64,000 bases of DNA from Pseudomonas sp. Ant30-3 (GCF_000690905.1 NZ_JMCL01000002.1:1-64000), one strand, 5' to 3'; positions 1-11,430 are shown, numbered from the stretch's first letter. Made by a program: numbers and translations. Notes: a model not told the origin generated them from the letters alone.

Positions 1-90
1 GGCGAGGGAGCTTGCTCCCGCTCGGATGCGTAGCAGCCGCCAATCGGTGAGCGCTACGCACTCAAGCGGGAGCAAGCTCCCTCGCCACAG
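1..90. repeat. REPIN-like inverted repeat a
   Basis: Arms at 1-22 and 65-86 are perfect reverse complements (22 bp) beginning GGCGAGGGAGCTTGCTCCC. This belongs to the 'GGCGAGGGAG' class. It lies at the window edge, just downstream of the first acyl-CoA dehydrogenase stop, and may continue leftwards. Confidence 0.85.
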
Positions 91-98
91 ACGTTGGT

Positions 99-1895
99 TC
101 AGAGCGCAAACAATTCCGCCGGCAGTGCCATCAAACAGTCACTCCCCGCCTCGATCGCCGCGCGATGAGCGGCCGTGCGCGGTAGCAGTCGCTTGAAGTA
201 GAACTCGCTGGTCGCCAGTTTGGCCCGGCAATAATCGGCGTCGCCACTGCCCTCATCAACTTGCGCCTGCGCTACCAGCGCCATACGCAACCACAGATAA
301 CCGAGAATGATGTAACCGCTGTACATTAGGTAATCCACTGACGCAGCGCCAACTTCATCGGCATTCTTCATGGCGGCCATGCCGACCTTGGTCGTCAGTT
401 CGCCCCACTGCTGATTTAGCTCGTTGAGCTGCGCGACATAATCGCCCAGTTCAGGGTGCCCGGCATTGGCGGCGCAGAACTTGTGGACGATTTTGGTAAA
501 ACCGCGCAGCAGTTTGCCCTGACTGCCGAGCACCTTGCGCCCGAGCAGGTCCAGCGCCTGAATACCGTTAGTGCCTTCGTAAATCGGGGCGATCCGGCAG
601 TCGCGGACCAACTGCTCCATGCCCCACTCACGAATGTACCCGTGACCACCAAACACCTGCATGCCGAGGTTGGTCACTTCCAGCCCGGTGTCGGTCATGA
701 AGGCTTTGCAGATGGGCGTGAGGAACGCCAGCAAGTCTTCGGCATCCTGGCGCGCGGCTTGATCCGCGCTCAGATGCGCGACGTCCAGCAATTGCGCGGT
801 GAAGTAGGTCAGCGCGCGATTGCCTTCGTTGAAGGCTTTCATGGTCAGCAGCATCCGGCGCACGTCCGGGTGGACGATGATCGGGTCGGCAGCTTTTTCC
901 GGTGCTTTCGGCCCGGTCAGCGAGCGCATTTGCAGCCGGTCGTTGGCATACTTGATCGCCCCTTGAAAGCTCGCTTCGCCCAGACACAATCCCTGCATGC
1001 CGGTGCCGAGGCGCGCGTGGTTCATCATGGTGAACATGCAGTTGAGGCCTTTGTTCGCCTCGCCGATCAGAAATCCCTTCGCCTCATCGAAATTCAGGAC
1101 GCAAGTGGCCGACGCCTTGATGCCCATCTTGTGCTCGATCGATCCGCAAGACACACCATTGCGCTCGCCCGCTTCACCCGCGTTGTCCGGCAGAAATTTG
1201 GGCACGATAAACAGCGAAATACCCTTGGTTCCTGCTGGAGCCTCCGGAAGTTTCGCCAACACCAGATGAATGATGTTGCCACTCATGTCGTGCTCGCCGG
1301 CGGAGATGAAAATCTTGCTGCCGGAGATCGCGTAACTGCCGTCCGCCGCAGGCACGGCGCGGGTTTTTATGATGCCCAGGTCGGTTCCGCAATGGGCTTC
1401 GGTCAGGCACATGGTGCCCGTCCATTCGCCCGCAGTGAGTTTGCTCAAATACGTCTGTTTCTGCTCGTCAGTGCCATGGGCGTGAATGGCCGACATGGCG
1501 CCGTGCGTCAGGCCGGGATACATGCCCCAGGATGTGTTGCTGGAGCCGACCATTTCACTGATGACCAGGCCCAGCGAGCTGGGCAAACCCTGGCCGCCAA
1601 ATGCCGGATCAGCCGCCAGACCATGCCAGCCGCCTTCTACATATTGTGCGAAAGCTTGCTTGAAGCCTGTAGGCGTTGTGACCACGCCATTGTCGAAATG
1701 GCAGCCCTCTTCGTCACCGTTGCGATTGAGCGGCGCGAGAACGTTCTCACAGAACTTTGCGCCTTCTTCAAGGATCGCGTTGACCATGTCCGGGCTGGCG
1801 TCTGTCGCGCCCAGCGCAGCATAGTTGCTGTGAAAATCGAAGACGTGGTCGATCAGGAAGCGCATGTCGCGCAGGGGAGCTTTGTACTCGGGCAT
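99..1895 (-). CDS. Acyl-CoA dehydrogenase (FadE5-like)
   Basis: This 598-residue flavoprotein oxidises an acyl-CoA to the trans-2-enoyl-CoA in fatty-acid beta-oxidation and passes electrons to ETF. It has the long acyl-CoA dehydrogenase layout: an N-terminal helical domain, the central MCLTEAHCGTDLG segment near residue 165, and an extended C-terminal domain. The catalytic base is the Glu of [19 protein letters not shown] chose the second of two in-frame ATGs (MPEYKAP) because GGAG lies 8 nt upstream of it but only 2 nt from the first, and the paralogue at 3489-5294 starts MPDYKAP. The two proteins are clearly paralogous over their full length. Chain-length preference cannot be read from the sequence. 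Confidence 0.9.
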   Translation of the reverse strand: MPEYKAPLRDMRFLIDHVFDFHSNYAALGATDASPDMVNAILEEGAKFCENVLAPLNRNGDEEGCHFDNGVVTTPTGFKQAFAQYVEGGWHGLAADPAFGGQGLPSSLGLVISEMVGSSNTSWGMYPGLTHGAMSAIHAHGTDEQKQTYLSKLTAGEWTGTMCLTEAHCGTDLGIIKTRAVPAADGSYAISGSKIFISAGEHDMSGNIIHLVLAKLPEAPAGTKGISLFIVPKFLPDNAGEAGERNGVSCGSIEHKMGIKASATCVLNFDEAKGFLIGEANKGLNCMFTMMNHARLGTGMQGLCLGEASFQGAIKYANDRLQMRSLTGPKAPEKAADPIIVHPDVRRMLLTMKAFNEGNRALTYFTAQLLDVAHLSADQAARQDAEDLLAFLTPICKAFMTDTGLEVTNLGMQVFGGHGYIREWGMEQLVRDCRIAPIYEGTNGIQALDLLGRKVLGSQGKLLRGFTKIVHKFCAANAGHPELGDYVAQLNELNQQWGELTTKVGMAAMKNADEVGAASVDYLMYSGYIILGYLWLRMALVAQAQVDEGSGDADYCRAKLATSEFYFKRLLPRTAAHRAAIEAGSDCLMALPAELFAL

Positions 1896-1985
1896 GGTCA
1901 TTTCTCCGGCAGCAGATCCCTCAAACCTACTGCCGGCGACTACGCCTCACAATCACAGTCCAGACGCTGAATGCGCCATCATCAC

Positions 1986-3272
1986 TCAACCTGCAGCAGC
2001 GTCCATGCGCACCGCGCCACGGCGATTTCGTCCGTACGCCACCACACAGTTGCGACCGGCGCCTTTGGCTGCATAGAGCGCTTCGTCCGCTGACTTCAGC
2101 ACTTTTTCCGGGTTGCGTTGCTCGACACGCTCAGCGACGCCGATGCTGACGGTGACCGAGACACTCGAGGCCGCCGAACCGGCACGGCGCTGTCGCCCTT
2201 GCTGATCATCCTGAGGGCGGTCCTGATTACGTAGATGGATGTTGTAGGTCGCGATGGATTCGCGGATGACTTCGAGATGCGGCATACACTCTTCGAGCGT
2301 CTTGCCGGCAAACACAAGGGCAAATTCCTCTCCGCCGTAGCGATACGCCCTACCGCCACCGCCGATTTTCGACAGTTTGCTGGCAACCAGACGCAGCACT
2401 TGATCACCCACATCATGGCCGTGGGTGTCGTTGAATTTCTTGAAGTGGTCGACATCGCCCATCGCCAAAACGTAATTGCGCCCCAGACGTTGCATGCGTT
2501 CATTCAGTGCGCGCCGGCCGGGCAGACCGGTGAGCTCATCGCGAAACGCCATCTGATACGCCTCATGAGCGACCGCTGCAGCAATCATCAACATGACCTG
2601 ACTGCACATGATATTGAGCGTGAACGGCAGGATGAACGTCTTCGGTAGCGCCCAGAACAGTCCGAGCAAGCCGACCAGTTGCGCGGCGTGCAAGGGTCTG
2701 GGGTTGCGCCAGTATTGCCAACCCAGCAGCACAAATGCGCCGATAAATACCGGGTAGGCGAGCTGGATCAGGCTCATCCAGGTTCCGTGCAACGCGGGCC
2801 AGCGGATTTCCGACAGCCACAACAGCAGCGCTTGCGGGTAGCTCTGTTCCAGCCCCAGCGCGACACTGCCCACCGCCAGCAACACTGCGAAACGCGCCAC
2901 CATGTCCTGAAACAAATGGGTGCGTTCCTGCCACGCGGCAAACACCCCGAACAACAGCGGTAACAGCAGGCAACACAGGTGAAACACCACCGCAGCGTCT
3001 GCGCGAACTTTGCCGTTGTCGCGGTAGTAATCGGTTTGGGTATCAAGCAGGAAGTACGCGATGTACACCGTGACCATCAGAAACAGTTCGCGCTGGCGTC
3101 GGTATACCGCGCAGTAAGCGCCGCCGAGCAGCAGGACCAACGTGGGCAAGACGTTGAACAGCGAGGTGAGGAAGACGTTCAGATCCTTGACGTAGGCCGC
3201 CGCGAGTCCCGCAACCAAGAGCAGAAGGGACGGCAGAAAATGACTGATACGTACAGCGGAAGGACGTGACAA
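1986..3272 (-). CDS. Membrane diguanylate cyclase (GGDEF)
   Basis: This predicted inner-membrane enzyme makes cyclic di-GMP from two GTP. About 7-8 hydrophobic helices fill the N-terminal half, followed by a GGDEF domain with the active-site variant RYGGEEF and the upstream FKKFNDTHGHDVGDQ segment. The inhibitory I-site (RxxD just before the active loop) is absent and is replaced by a run of glycines (KIGGGGRAYR), so product inhibition there is not expected. The start is uncertain. A TTG at 3272 has GGAG 8 nt upstream and gives 428 residues; ATGs at 3320 and 3347 lack a clear ribosome site. It sits alone between the two acyl-CoA dehydrogenase genes. Confidence 0.85.
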   Translation of the reverse strand: MSRPSAVRISHFLPSLLLLVAGLAAAYVKDLNVFLTSLFNVLPTLVLLLGGAYCAVYRRQRELFLMVTVYIAYFLLDTQTDYYRDNGKVRADAAVVFHLCCLLLPLLFGVFAAWQERTHLFQDMVARFAVLLAVGSVALGLEQSYPQALLLWLSEIRWPALHGTWMSLIQLAYPVFIGAFVLLGWQYWRNPRPLHAAQLVGLLGLFWALPKTFILPFTLNIMCSQVMLMIAAAVAHEAYQMAFRDELTGLPGRRALNERMQRLGRNYVLAMGDVDHFKKFNDTHGHDVGDQVLRLVASKLSKIGGGGRAYRYGGEEFALVFAGKTLEECMPHLEVIRESIATYNIHLRNQDRPQDDQQGRQRRAGSAASSVSVTVSIGVAERVEQRNPEKVLKSADEALYAAKGAGRNCVVAYGRNRRGAVRMDAAAG

Positions 3273-3433
3273 AGGGTAAAACTCCAACCCGGCAAAAAGA
3301 GATGGCACTGTGCCTGCCATCAGTAAATCACATAGGGTGTGACACATGTCACATCGCCATCCTCTTTAACGGCAGCGTTTGCGTTCTTCTTAAGGTTTTT
3401 TGGCTGGAATGTTTAGCCATTTATGTCGCGCAC

Positions 3434-3466
3434 AAAAAAGCCGCTGCTCCCGAGGAAGCAGCGGCT
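3434..3466 (-). terminator. Rho-independent terminator of acyl-CoA dehydrogenase
   Basis: A perfect 10-bp stem (3439-3448 with 3457-3466) and 8-nt loop are followed on the minus strand by a T run. It lies 23 nt past the stop of the 3489-5294 gene. Confidence 0.85.
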
Positions 3467-3488
3467 CGATGAAGCACCTGCGCGGGTC

Positions 3489-5294
3489 TTAGTAACCCAG
3501 CGCGAAGTCCTCTTCCTTCATATCCATCAGGTTACCGGCGCCCGACAGCATGGTTGCAACGTGAGTGCGTGTACGCGGCAGGATGCGCTGGAAGTAGAAG
3601 CGCGCAGTCTGCAACTTGGCGGTGTAGAACGCTTCTTCCGAGGTGCCGGCCGCCAGTTTTTCTGCCGCCAGGCGCGCCATGTCAGCCCAGAAATAGGCCA
3701 GGCAGGCGTAACCGGAGTACATCAGATAGTCCACCGACGCCGCGCCGACTTCTTCGCGATCTTTCATGGCAGCCATACCGACCTTCATGGTCAGCTCGCC
3801 CCACTCTTTGTTCAGCGCAGCCAGCGGTGCGACGAACTCTTGAACCGCTTCGTTACCTTCGTTGGTCTGGCAGAACTTGTGGACGATCTTGGTGAAGCCT
3901 TTCAGTGCCTCGCCTTGAGTCATCAGCACTTTGCGGCCCAGCAGGTCGAGTGCCTGGATACCGGTGGTGCCTTCGTACAGCATCGAAATGCGGCTGTCGC
4001 GAACGTTCTGCTCCATGCCCCACTCGGCGATGAAGCCGTGACCGCCGTAGATCTGCACGCCGTGGTTGGCAGATTCGAAACCGACTTCGGTCATGAAGGC
4101 TTTGGCAATCGGCGTCATGAACGCCAGCAGTGCGTCAGCTTTTTTCTTCTCTTCTTCGTCCACACCGTATTTGACGATATCGACTTGCTTGGCCGTGAAG
4201 TAAACCATCGCGCGGTTACCTTCGGCGAAAGCCTTCATGGTCAACAGCATACGACGCACATCAGGGTGCACGATGATCGGGTCAGCGGCTTTTTCAGGCG
4301 CTTTCGGGCCAGTCAGCGAGCGCATCTGCAGACGGTCGCGAGCGTATTTCAGACCACCCTGGAATCCGATCTCGGCGTGTGCCAGACCTTGCAGCGCAGT
4401 ACCCAGACGTGCGGTGTTCATAAAGGTGAACATGCAGTTCAAGCCTTTGTTCGCCGGGCCGATCAGATAGCCGGTGGCCGCGTCGAAGTTCATCACGCAG
4501 GTGGCGTTACCGTGGATGCCCATCTTGTGTTCCAGGGAACCGCAGGTGACCGCGTTGCGGGCACCGATCGAACCGTCAGCGTTCGGCATGAACTTCGGCA
4601 CGATGAACAGCGAGATGCCTTTGGTGCCAGCCGGTGCGTCCGGCAGGCGGGCCAGGACGATGTGGACGATGTTATCGGCCATGTCGTGTTCACCGGCCGA
4701 GATGAAGATCTTGGTGCCGGATACTTTATAGGAACCGTCGGCCTGAGGTTCAGCCTTGGTGCGCAGCATGCCCAGGTCGGTGCCGCAGTGCGGCTCGGTC
4801 AGGCACATGGTGCCGGTCCATTCACCAGATACCAGCTTGGTCAGGTAAGCCTCTTGCTGCTCAGGCGTACCGTGCTCGGAAATGGTGTTCATCGCGCCAT
4901 GCGACAGGCCCGGGTACATGCCCCACGACCAGTTGGCTTCACCGACCATCTCGCTGACCGCCAGACCCAGCGACTCCGGCAGGCCTTGGCCGCCGTGCTC
5001 GATGTCGTGCGCCAGGCTCGGCCAGCCGCCTTCAACGAATTGCTTGTAGGCTTCTTTGAAACCGGTCGGCGTTTTAACGCCGGACTCGCTCCAGGTGCAA
5101 CCTTCGGTGTCACCCACGCGGTTCAGCGGAGCCAATACCTGCTCACAAAACTTGGCGCCTTCTTCGAGAATGGCGTCAACCATGTCAGGAGTTGCGTCTG
5201 CACAAGCCGGAAGGCTCTGATAATGCGCTTCGTAGCCGAGCAGTTCGTCACGAACGAAGCGAATATCACGCAAGGGGGCCTTGTAGTCAGGCAT
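3489..5294 (-). CDS. Acyl-CoA dehydrogenase (FadE5-like), second copy
   Basis: This 601-residue acyl-CoA dehydrogenase catalyses the first step of beta-oxidation with FAD. It shares with its paralogue at 99-1895 the [13 protein letters not shown] segment, the [20 protein letters not shown] stretch and the catalytic Glu in [18 protein letters not shown]. The ATG at 5294 is preceded by GAGG. Upstream lie two overlapping palindromes matching the fatty-acid repressor PsrA box (5356-5382), and downstream a strong terminator, so it is a single-gene unit. From memory, P. aeruginosa PA0506-PA0508 encode similar enzymes beside bio genes, matching this neighbourhood. Confidence 0.92.
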   Translation of the reverse strand: MPDYKAPLRDIRFVRDELLGYEAHYQSLPACADATPDMVDAILEEGAKFCEQVLAPLNRVGDTEGCTWSESGVKTPTGFKEAYKQFVEGGWPSLAHDIEHGGQGLPESLGLAVSEMVGEANWSWGMYPGLSHGAMNTISEHGTPEQQEAYLTKLVSGEWTGTMCLTEPHCGTDLGMLRTKAEPQADGSYKVSGTKIFISAGEHDMADNIVHIVLARLPDAPAGTKGISLFIVPKFMPNADGSIGARNAVTCGSLEHKMGIHGNATCVMNFDAATGYLIGPANKGLNCMFTFMNTARLGTALQGLAHAEIGFQGGLKYARDRLQMRSLTGPKAPEKAADPIIVHPDVRRMLLTMKAFAEGNRAMVYFTAKQVDIVKYGVDEEEKKKADALLAFMTPIAKAFMTEVGFESANHGVQIYGGHGFIAEWGMEQNVRDSRISMLYEGTTGIQALDLLGRKVLMTQGEALKGFTKIVHKFCQTNEGNEAVQEFVAPLAALNKEWGELTMKVGMAAMKDREEVGAASVDYLMYSGYACLAYFWADMARLAAEKLAAGTSEEAFYTAKLQTARFYFQRILPRTRTHVATMLSGAGNLMDMKEEDFALGY

Positions 5295-5355
5295 AGCGAT
5301 AAACCTCTGCTGATGTAACCGGGGATGAACGACCGTATGGATTTGTTGTGACGGT

Positions 5356-5382
5356 CAAACAGTTGTTTGAAACATACGTTTA
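5356..5382. promoter_or_regulatory. Candidate tandem PsrA boxes
   Basis: CAAACAGTTGTTTG (5356-5369) and the overlapping GAAACATACGTTTA (5369-5382) both fit the published PsrA pattern (G/C)AAAC-N2-4-GTTT(G/C), the second with one end mismatch. They lie 62-88 bp before the ATG of the acyl-CoA dehydrogenase. PsrA is the TetR-family long-chain fatty-acid sensor of pseudomonads. Binding here is inferred. Confidence 0.6.
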
Positions 5383-5522
5383 CGCCTAAACCTTGTCAAG
5401 CGTCGATCTTTTGCCGTTTGTCATTCACGCCCTCGGTTGGCCGGACGCGCGCATGCGCAAGCCCTCGCCATCAGCGAAGCGTATTGAAGAAAAGATTAGT
5501 TGAGCGAGAAGGACTTACGCAG

Positions 5523-5548
5523 AAAAACGCCGCGACAAGGCGCGGCGT
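5523..5548 (-). terminator. Rho-independent terminator
   Basis: Stem ACGCCGCG (5527-5534) pairs with CGCGGCGT (5541-5548) around a 6-nt loop, followed on the minus strand by five Ts. It terminates the small gene ending at 5573. Confidence 0.85.
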
Positions 5549-5572
5549 CGGGTAGCGGATTGCAGCGAGGCG

Positions 5573-5869
5573 TCAGGCAAATGTATCAATCAGCGTACCG
5601 AGCATTTCGTCGGAAGCCTTGGCCACTTTAACCCCGGCTTCAAGCTGAAACCTGCCTTGCGCCATCTCGACCATGCTGCTGGAGAGGTCTGACTGCTGAG
5701 CGCGGTCAACCGAGCGCAGACGGTCGACTTGCGATTCGGAGGACTGACTGGTGACCGAACGCTCGATCGTATTGTTGGCGATCTGAACTCCAGCCTGATC
5801 GACACGGTTCTGCCCAGTCTGAACAGTGCTCAGACCGGCATAAAAAGCGGTGTTTCCTGAGATTTCCAT
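5573..5869 (-). CDS. Small protein resembling flagellar rod/hook C-terminus
   Basis: This 98-residue soluble protein has no signal peptide or membrane segment. Its ends look like those of flagellar axial proteins: the start (residues 1-35, with ANNTI) recalls the N-terminal rod motif, and the end, ASDEMLGTLIDTFA, resembles the C-terminal coiled-coil segment of FlgC/FlgG-type proteins. The polar middle is rich in Ser, Gln and Asp. The internal ATG at 5869 was chosen because MEISGNTAFYAGL starts the recognisable part and AAGGA lies 11 nt upstream. It has its own terminator. No flagellar genes are nearby, so its function is unknown. Confidence 0.65.
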   Translation of the reverse strand: MEISGNTAFYAGLSTVQTGQNRVDQAGVQIANNTIERSVTSQSSESQVDRLRSVDRAQQSDLSSSMVEMAQGRFQLEAGVKVAKASDEMLGTLIDTFA

Positions 5870-5937
5870 GGGAGAACACGTCCTTTGAAGGATCAACAAG
5901 AACTCATTGAAGCAGACCTGACAGTAAAACGCCCGAC

Positions 5938-5971
5938 AAAAACACTAATGGCAAAGTGCCCTGTCATAGTG
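5938..5971 (-). terminator. Probable terminator of the bio genes
   Basis: On the minus strand, interrupted arms (CACTA with TAGTG, GGCA with TGCC) are followed by TTTTTG. The hairpin starts 6 nt past the bioD stop. The stem is imperfect. Confidence 0.5.
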
Positions 5972-5976
5972 AAAGC

Positions 5977-6657
5977 CTAGTCCAGCAGATCCAGTTGCAG
6001 ATGTTCAGCCACCGCCTCAGCCGTTACCAACTTGAGTTTCGGGACCCGCCCAAGGCACGGCGCGGGGAGTCGTTCGGCGAGGGTGGCGAGGTTTTCTTCC
6101 AGCCGCGAGGTTTTTGGATCGATGATATTCGCCACCCAACCGGCCAGCTGCAGGCCGTCTCGGGCAATCGCTTCGGCCGTCAACAGTGCATGGCTGATGC
6201 AGCCGAGGCGCACACCAACCACCAGAATCACTGGCAGATTCAGCGCCATCGCCAGGTCGGACAGATTGTCCTGATCCGCCAGCGGCACGCGCCAGCCACC
6301 GGCGCCTTCAATCAAGGTGAAATCCGCCTGCATGTCTAGAATCTGCCGCATCGGCGTGAGCAGAGACTGCACTGTAAGCGCCACACCGGCTTCTCGAGCG
6401 GCCAGGTGAGGCGCGATGGCCGGCTCGAACGCCAGCGGATTCACTTGCTTATAAGTCAGCGGCATTGAGCACTCCGCCAGCAGCGCCAGGGCATCGGCAT
6501 TGCGTAAACCCTTGGGCGTGACCGAGCAACCGGAGGCCACCGGTTTGCCCGCTGCGGTACTCAGGCCCGCTGAGCGCGCAGCGTGCAGCAACCCCGCCGC
6601 AACGGTCGTCTTGCCAACATCGGTGTCCGTACCGGTGATGAAATAGGCTGCGCTCAT
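5977..6657 (-). CDS. bioD: Dethiobiotin synthetase BioD
   Basis: This 226-residue ATP-dependent enzyme closes the ureido ring of dethiobiotin from 7,8-diaminopelargonate and CO2, the penultimate step of biotin synthesis. The P-loop [10 protein letters not shown] is at residues 8-17, and the GAGGWRVPL segment near residue 115 is characteristic of the family. Its ATG overlaps the bioC stop by 4 nt (ATGA), so translation is probably coupled. It is the last gene of the cluster. bioA is not in the window. Confidence 0.97.
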   Translation of the reverse strand: MSAAYFITGTDTDVGKTTVAAGLLHAARSAGLSTAAGKPVASGCSVTPKGLRNADALALLAECSMPLTYKQVNPLAFEPAIAPHLAAREAGVALTVQSLLTPMRQILDMQADFTLIEGAGGWRVPLADQDNLSDLAMALNLPVILVVGVRLGCISHALLTAEAIARDGLQLAGWVANIIDPKTSRLEENLATLAERLPAPCLGRVPKLKLVTAEAVAEHLQLDLLD

Positions 6658-7466
6658 TGGGGTTTCTCCAAAACGGCGTACACCACTTGATAAGTCGCCG
6701 GCAGACCTTTGGCCTGACGAAACCGCTCATAAGCCTCAACCAGGCCGAGAATCCGCGCGCGGCCGGTCAAACCGCCCGGTCGACCGGGGTTCAGGTTGTG
6801 CGCACCCAACGCCTTGAGCTCGTGGGTGAGACTGCGCACATCAGGGTAATGCAGCACATGGGGACGGGTCTCCAGTCGCGCGATTCGCAAACCGCTGTCG
6901 GCGCAAAGCTGTTGGTAAACCCCGAACTCCCGAAAGCGATTGACGTGCACTCTGCCATCGACCTGACGCCAACTGTCGCGCAGCTCCGCCAGGGTGCCTA
7001 CGCACAGACTAGCAAACGCGAAGACTCCACCCGGTTTCAGTACCCGATTCGCTTCACTGAGCACCGAAGCGAAATCCGCGCACCACTGCACCGCCAGGCT
7101 TGAAAAGATCAAATCGCAGGTCGAGGCCTGCAGCGGTAACCGTTCTGCATCGCCAACAATGAAATCGCGCGCCCCGCCCAATGGCCGCGCGTGATTGAGC
7201 ATGCCCTCGGCAATGTCCAGCGCAATACCCTGGCTGCCGGCGAACCGTTCGGCCAACACGCGACTGAAATAGCCAGTGCCGCAACCCAGATCCAGCCAGC
7301 GCGCCGGTACGAAAGCCTCCGGCAACCTGTTCAGTAATTCACCGCCGACTGCACGCTGAAGCTCGGCCACGCTGTCATAGCTGGCTGCCGCGCGGGAGAA
7401 GGAAGCGGCTACGTCGCGCTTGTCCGGCAACCCGCCGGGCAAGCCGTGAAGGGATAAATCAGTCAT
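6654..7466 (-). CDS. bioC: Malonyl-ACP O-methyltransferase BioC
   Basis: This 270-residue SAM-dependent methyltransferase caps malonyl-ACP as the methyl ester, so that the fatty-acid machinery can build the pimeloyl chain. The SAM motif I is [10 protein letters not shown], followed by FSSLAVQWC and [12 protein letters not shown]. The start MTDLSLHGL at 7466 gives a normal length and an 8-nt overlap with bioH; longer in-frame starts would run deeper into bioH. It is coupled at both ends (bioH upstream, bioD downstream). Confidence 0.96.
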   Translation of the reverse strand: MTDLSLHGLPGGLPDKRDVAASFSRAAASYDSVAELQRAVGGELLNRLPEAFVPARWLDLGCGTGYFSRVLAERFAGSQGIALDIAEGMLNHARPLGGARDFIVGDAERLPLQASTCDLIFSSLAVQWCADFASVLSEANRVLKPGGVFAFASLCVGTLAELRDSWRQVDGRVHVNRFREFGVYQQLCADSGLRIARLETRPHVLHYPDVRSLTHELKALGAHNLNPGRPGGLTGRARILGLVEAYERFRQAKGLPATYQVVYAVLEKPQ

Positions 7467-8182
7467 CACCAAACTCATGCAAAAAGGCCTGAATCGCCCC
7501 CGCCACACCGTGGGGGTCTTCCAGAAGAAACGCGTGGCTGGCCTGTTCAATCAGACCAATTTCGACATCCGGCAACAACGCCAGCAATTCACTCGCGGCC
7601 TCAGCGGGCACAAGGCCGTCGAGCCCGGCGAAGAGGTGCAGTTGCGGTCCGCGAAAGGCTTGCAGCGCCTGACGGGTATCCAGTTGCGCGAGCACTTCGA
7701 GGCCGCTCATTAGGACGGCGTCGGTCGTGTGCGGCGCGCCGCCGAGCAACAACCGCGACAACCCGCGCGGGTCTTCAGCGCCCTGCGTGCAAAGCAGTGC
7801 AAAGCGTTTCAAGGTCAGCCGCGAATCGGTTTTGCACCCGGCCAGAAACGCGTCGAAGGTTTCTCCCGACATCGCACTCGGCCACTGTTCATGGGCGATA
7901 AAACAGGGATTGCTCGCGAGCGTCAGCACGCCGCAGCAGCGGTCGCCGCGCCGCGCCGCCAGTTCGGACGCGAGCATGCCGCCAAAGGACCAGCCGCCCA
8001 ACCAGGTGTCCTGGGGCAGGGTCGCATCAAGTTCGTCGAGCCATTCTTCCAGGTCGCTGGATGCCAGCTCAGGCAACGGCTCGATCTCGACGCGCAAGCG
8101 CTCATCCAGTCCCTGCAGAGCCGCAGACAATGGCTCCAGCGGAGAAATGCCGAGACCCCAACCGGGTAGCAGAATCAGCCGA

Positions 8183-8190
<8 letters not shown>
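7459..8190 (-). CDS. bioH: Pimeloyl-ACP methyl ester esterase BioH
   Basis: This 243-residue alpha/beta hydrolase removes the methyl ester from pimeloyl-ACP, ending chain elongation for biotin. The nucleophile elbow is GWSFGG, the acid is the Asp of FAGLDGLVP, and the histidine is in [12 protein letters not shown]. It overlaps bioF (8183-9361) by 8 nt upstream and bioC by 8 nt downstream, consistent with one translationally coupled unit F-H-C-D. Confidence 0.95.
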
Positions 8191-9361
<1,171 letters not shown>

Positions 9362-9394
9362 GCAGGCCTCGACTTTCAAATGATACATGTCCCC

Positions 9395-9484
9395 TGTGGG
9401 AGTGAGCCTGCTCGCGATGGCATTGTGTCAGCCGAGATCGTTATTGGATGTCATACAGCTATCGCGAGCAGGCTCACTCCTACA
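9395..9484. repeat. REPIN-like inverted repeat b
   Basis: Arms at 9395-9418 and 9461-9484 (24 bp, one mismatch), of the 'GTGGGAGTGAGCCTGCTCGCGAT' class. It fills the bioB-bioF gap. Confidence 0.9.
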
Positions 9485-9522
9485 GTGGTTTTGCATTCCA
9501 ATCAGTGGGAAAGGTGAAACGG

Positions 9523-10578
9523 TCAAACAGCCGCGTTATAAAACTGCTCGCTGCTTTTCTGCTCCACCAACGCCTGCTCGATCGCCGCCTGATGCACTTC
9601 ATCCGCATGCTCTTCACGCGCTTCCGGCAGGATGCCCAGGCGCGAGAACAGTTGCATGTCCTTGTCGGCCTGCGGGTTGGCGGTGGTCAGCAACTTGTCG
9701 CCGTAGAAAATCGAGTTCGCACCGGCGAAAAACGCCAACGCCTGCATTTGCTCGTTCATCGCTTCACGGCCAGCGGACAGGCGCACGTGAGACTGCGGCA
9801 TCAGGATGCGCGCGACCGCGAGCATGCGGATGAAGTCGAACGGGTCGATGTCATCGGCATTTTCCAGCGGCGTGCCGGCGACTTTCACCAGCATGTTGAT
9901 CGGCACCGATTCCGGATGCTCCGGCAGGTTGGCCAACTGGATCAGCAGGTTGGCGCGGTCGTCCAGCGACTCGCCCATGCCGAGAATGCCACCGGAGCAG
10001 ATCTTCATGCCCGATTCACGCACGTACGCCAGGGTTTGCAGGCGCTCGCCGTAAGTGCGCGTGGTGATGATGCTGCCGTAAAATTCCGGCGAGGTGTCGA
10101 GGTTATGGTTGTAGTAATCGAGGCCGGCGTCGGCCAGCGCTTCGGTCTGATCCTGATCCAGGCGACCGAGGGTCATGCAGGTCTCCAGGCCCATGGCTTT
10201 CACGCCTTTGACCATTTCCAGTACGTACGGCATGTCTTTGGCCGACGGGTGTTTCCACGCCGCGCCCATGCAGAAGCGGGTGGAGCCGATGGCTTTGGCG
10301 CGCGCGGCCTCTTCGAGGACCTTCTGCACTTCCATCAACTTCTCTTTCTCCAGCCCGGTGTTGTAGTGACCGGACTGCGGACAATATTTGCAATCTTCCG
10401 GACAGGCGCCGGTTTTGATCGAAAGCAGCGTTGAAACCTGAACGCGATTGGCGTCGAAATGCGCGCGGTGCACCGTCTGCGCCTGGAACAACAGGTCGTT
10501 GAACGGCTGCACGAAGAGTGCTTTGACTTCGGCCAAAGACCAATCATGACGCAGAGTTGCAGTGGTGCTGGCGCTCAT
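9523..10578 (-). CDS. bioB: Biotin synthase BioB
   Basis: This 351-residue radical-SAM enzyme inserts sulfur into dethiobiotin. The [4Fe-4S] motif is CPEDCKYC within [14 protein letters not shown]. The second-cluster region ([20 protein letters not shown]) is also present. The ATG at 10578 (MSASTTATL) gives the standard length. It is first in the minus-strand biotin group and divergent from the comF-type gene. No obvious BirA-type operator palindrome was found in the 92-bp divergent gap. Confidence 0.97.
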   Translation of the reverse strand: MSASTTATLRHDWSLAEVKALFVQPFNDLLFQAQTVHRAHFDANRVQVSTLLSIKTGACPEDCKYCPQSGHYNTGLEKEKLMEVQKVLEEAARAKAIGSTRFCMGAAWKHPSAKDMPYVLEMVKGVKAMGLETCMTLGRLDQDQTEALADAGLDYYNHNLDTSPEFYGSIITTRTYGERLQTLAYVRESGMKICSGGILGMGESLDDRANLLIQLANLPEHPESVPINMLVKVAGTPLENADDIDPFDFIRMLAVARILMPQSHVRLSAGREAMNEQMQALAFFAGANSIFYGDKLLTTANPQADKDMQLFSRLGILPEAREEHADEVHQAAIEQALVEQKSSEQFYNAAV

Positions 10579-10670
10579 GGGTGTTTCCTTTGTTTTATGC
10601 TTGGCTGGCGACTGGGGTAAGGAATACCCACAGACGCGACACGGATGTTCGGCATATTTAAGGAAGAGTG

Positions 10671-11411
10671 ATGCGCTGTCAACCACGCTACGAAGGACCG
10701 GTTTACATCTGGTTAAAAAACAAACAACACTGTTCGCTGTGCGGCGAAGTGGCGGATGACGCCACGCCGATCTGCATGGCTTGTGAAACCGATCTGCCGT
10801 GGCTGGGTGAACATTGCCGGACGTGCGCATTGCCACTGCCGTCGGCGGGGCTAACGTGTGGTCAGTGCCTCAAACAACCGCCGGCATTCGAACAGGTCGC
10901 GGTGCCATGGACCTACAGTTTTCCGCTGGACAGCCTGATCACCCGTTTCAAACACAGCGCGCGTTGGCCGTATGGACGACTGCTTGGTAACCTTCTTGCT
11001 CAGTTTCTGCGCCACCGTTTCGGAGAGGATATGGACCGGCCCGACGCAATGCTTCCAGTGCCTATGGCCGCGAAACGTCTGCGCAAGCGTGGTTTTAATC
11101 AAGCGGCCATGCTCGCGCGATGGCTGAGTGAGGGGCTCGACATCTCTTGCGATGACAAAATATTGTTGAGAGTTCAGGACACCAGCGCCCAGCAGGATCT
11201 GAATGCCGAGGCGCGCAAAAAGAACCTGCGCAATGCCTTCGCCCTGGCGCCCGATGCACGGGTCGCAGGTCTTCATCTGGCGCTGGTGGACGACGTGCTC
11301 ACCACCGGCGCCACGGCCCATGCCTTGGCCCGATTGTTGATGGATGCCGGCGCGGCGCGGGTCGATGTGTACTGCCTGGCGCGCACACCAAAACCTGGCG
11401 ACACCCTCTAA
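10671..11411 (+). CDS. ComF family phosphoribosyltransferase-like protein
   Basis: This 246-residue cytoplasmic protein combines an N-terminal zinc-ribbon (pairs CSLC, CMAC, CRTC and CGQC between about residues 20 and 65) with a C-terminal phosphoribosyltransferase fold carrying the PRPP loop [17 protein letters not shown]. ComF homologues act in DNA uptake in competent bacteria, but in pseudomonads the role is unproven. I chose the ATG at 10671 over the adjacent GTG at 10668 because AGGA then sits 6 nt upstream. The gene is divergent from bioB. Confidence 0.88.
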   Translation: MRCQPRYEGPVYIWLKNKQHCSLCGEVADDATPICMACETDLPWLGEHCRTCALPLPSAGLTCGQCLKQPPAFEQVAVPWTYSFPLDSLITRFKHSARWPYGRLLGNLLAQFLRHRFGEDMDRPDAMLPVPMAAKRLRKRGFNQAAMLARWLSEGLDISCDDKILLRVQDTSAQQDLNAEARKKNLRNAFALAPDARVAGLHLALVDDVLTTGATAHALARLLMDAGAARVDVYCLARTPKPGDTL

Positions 11412-11430
11412 TTCACGCCGGAAAATATAT

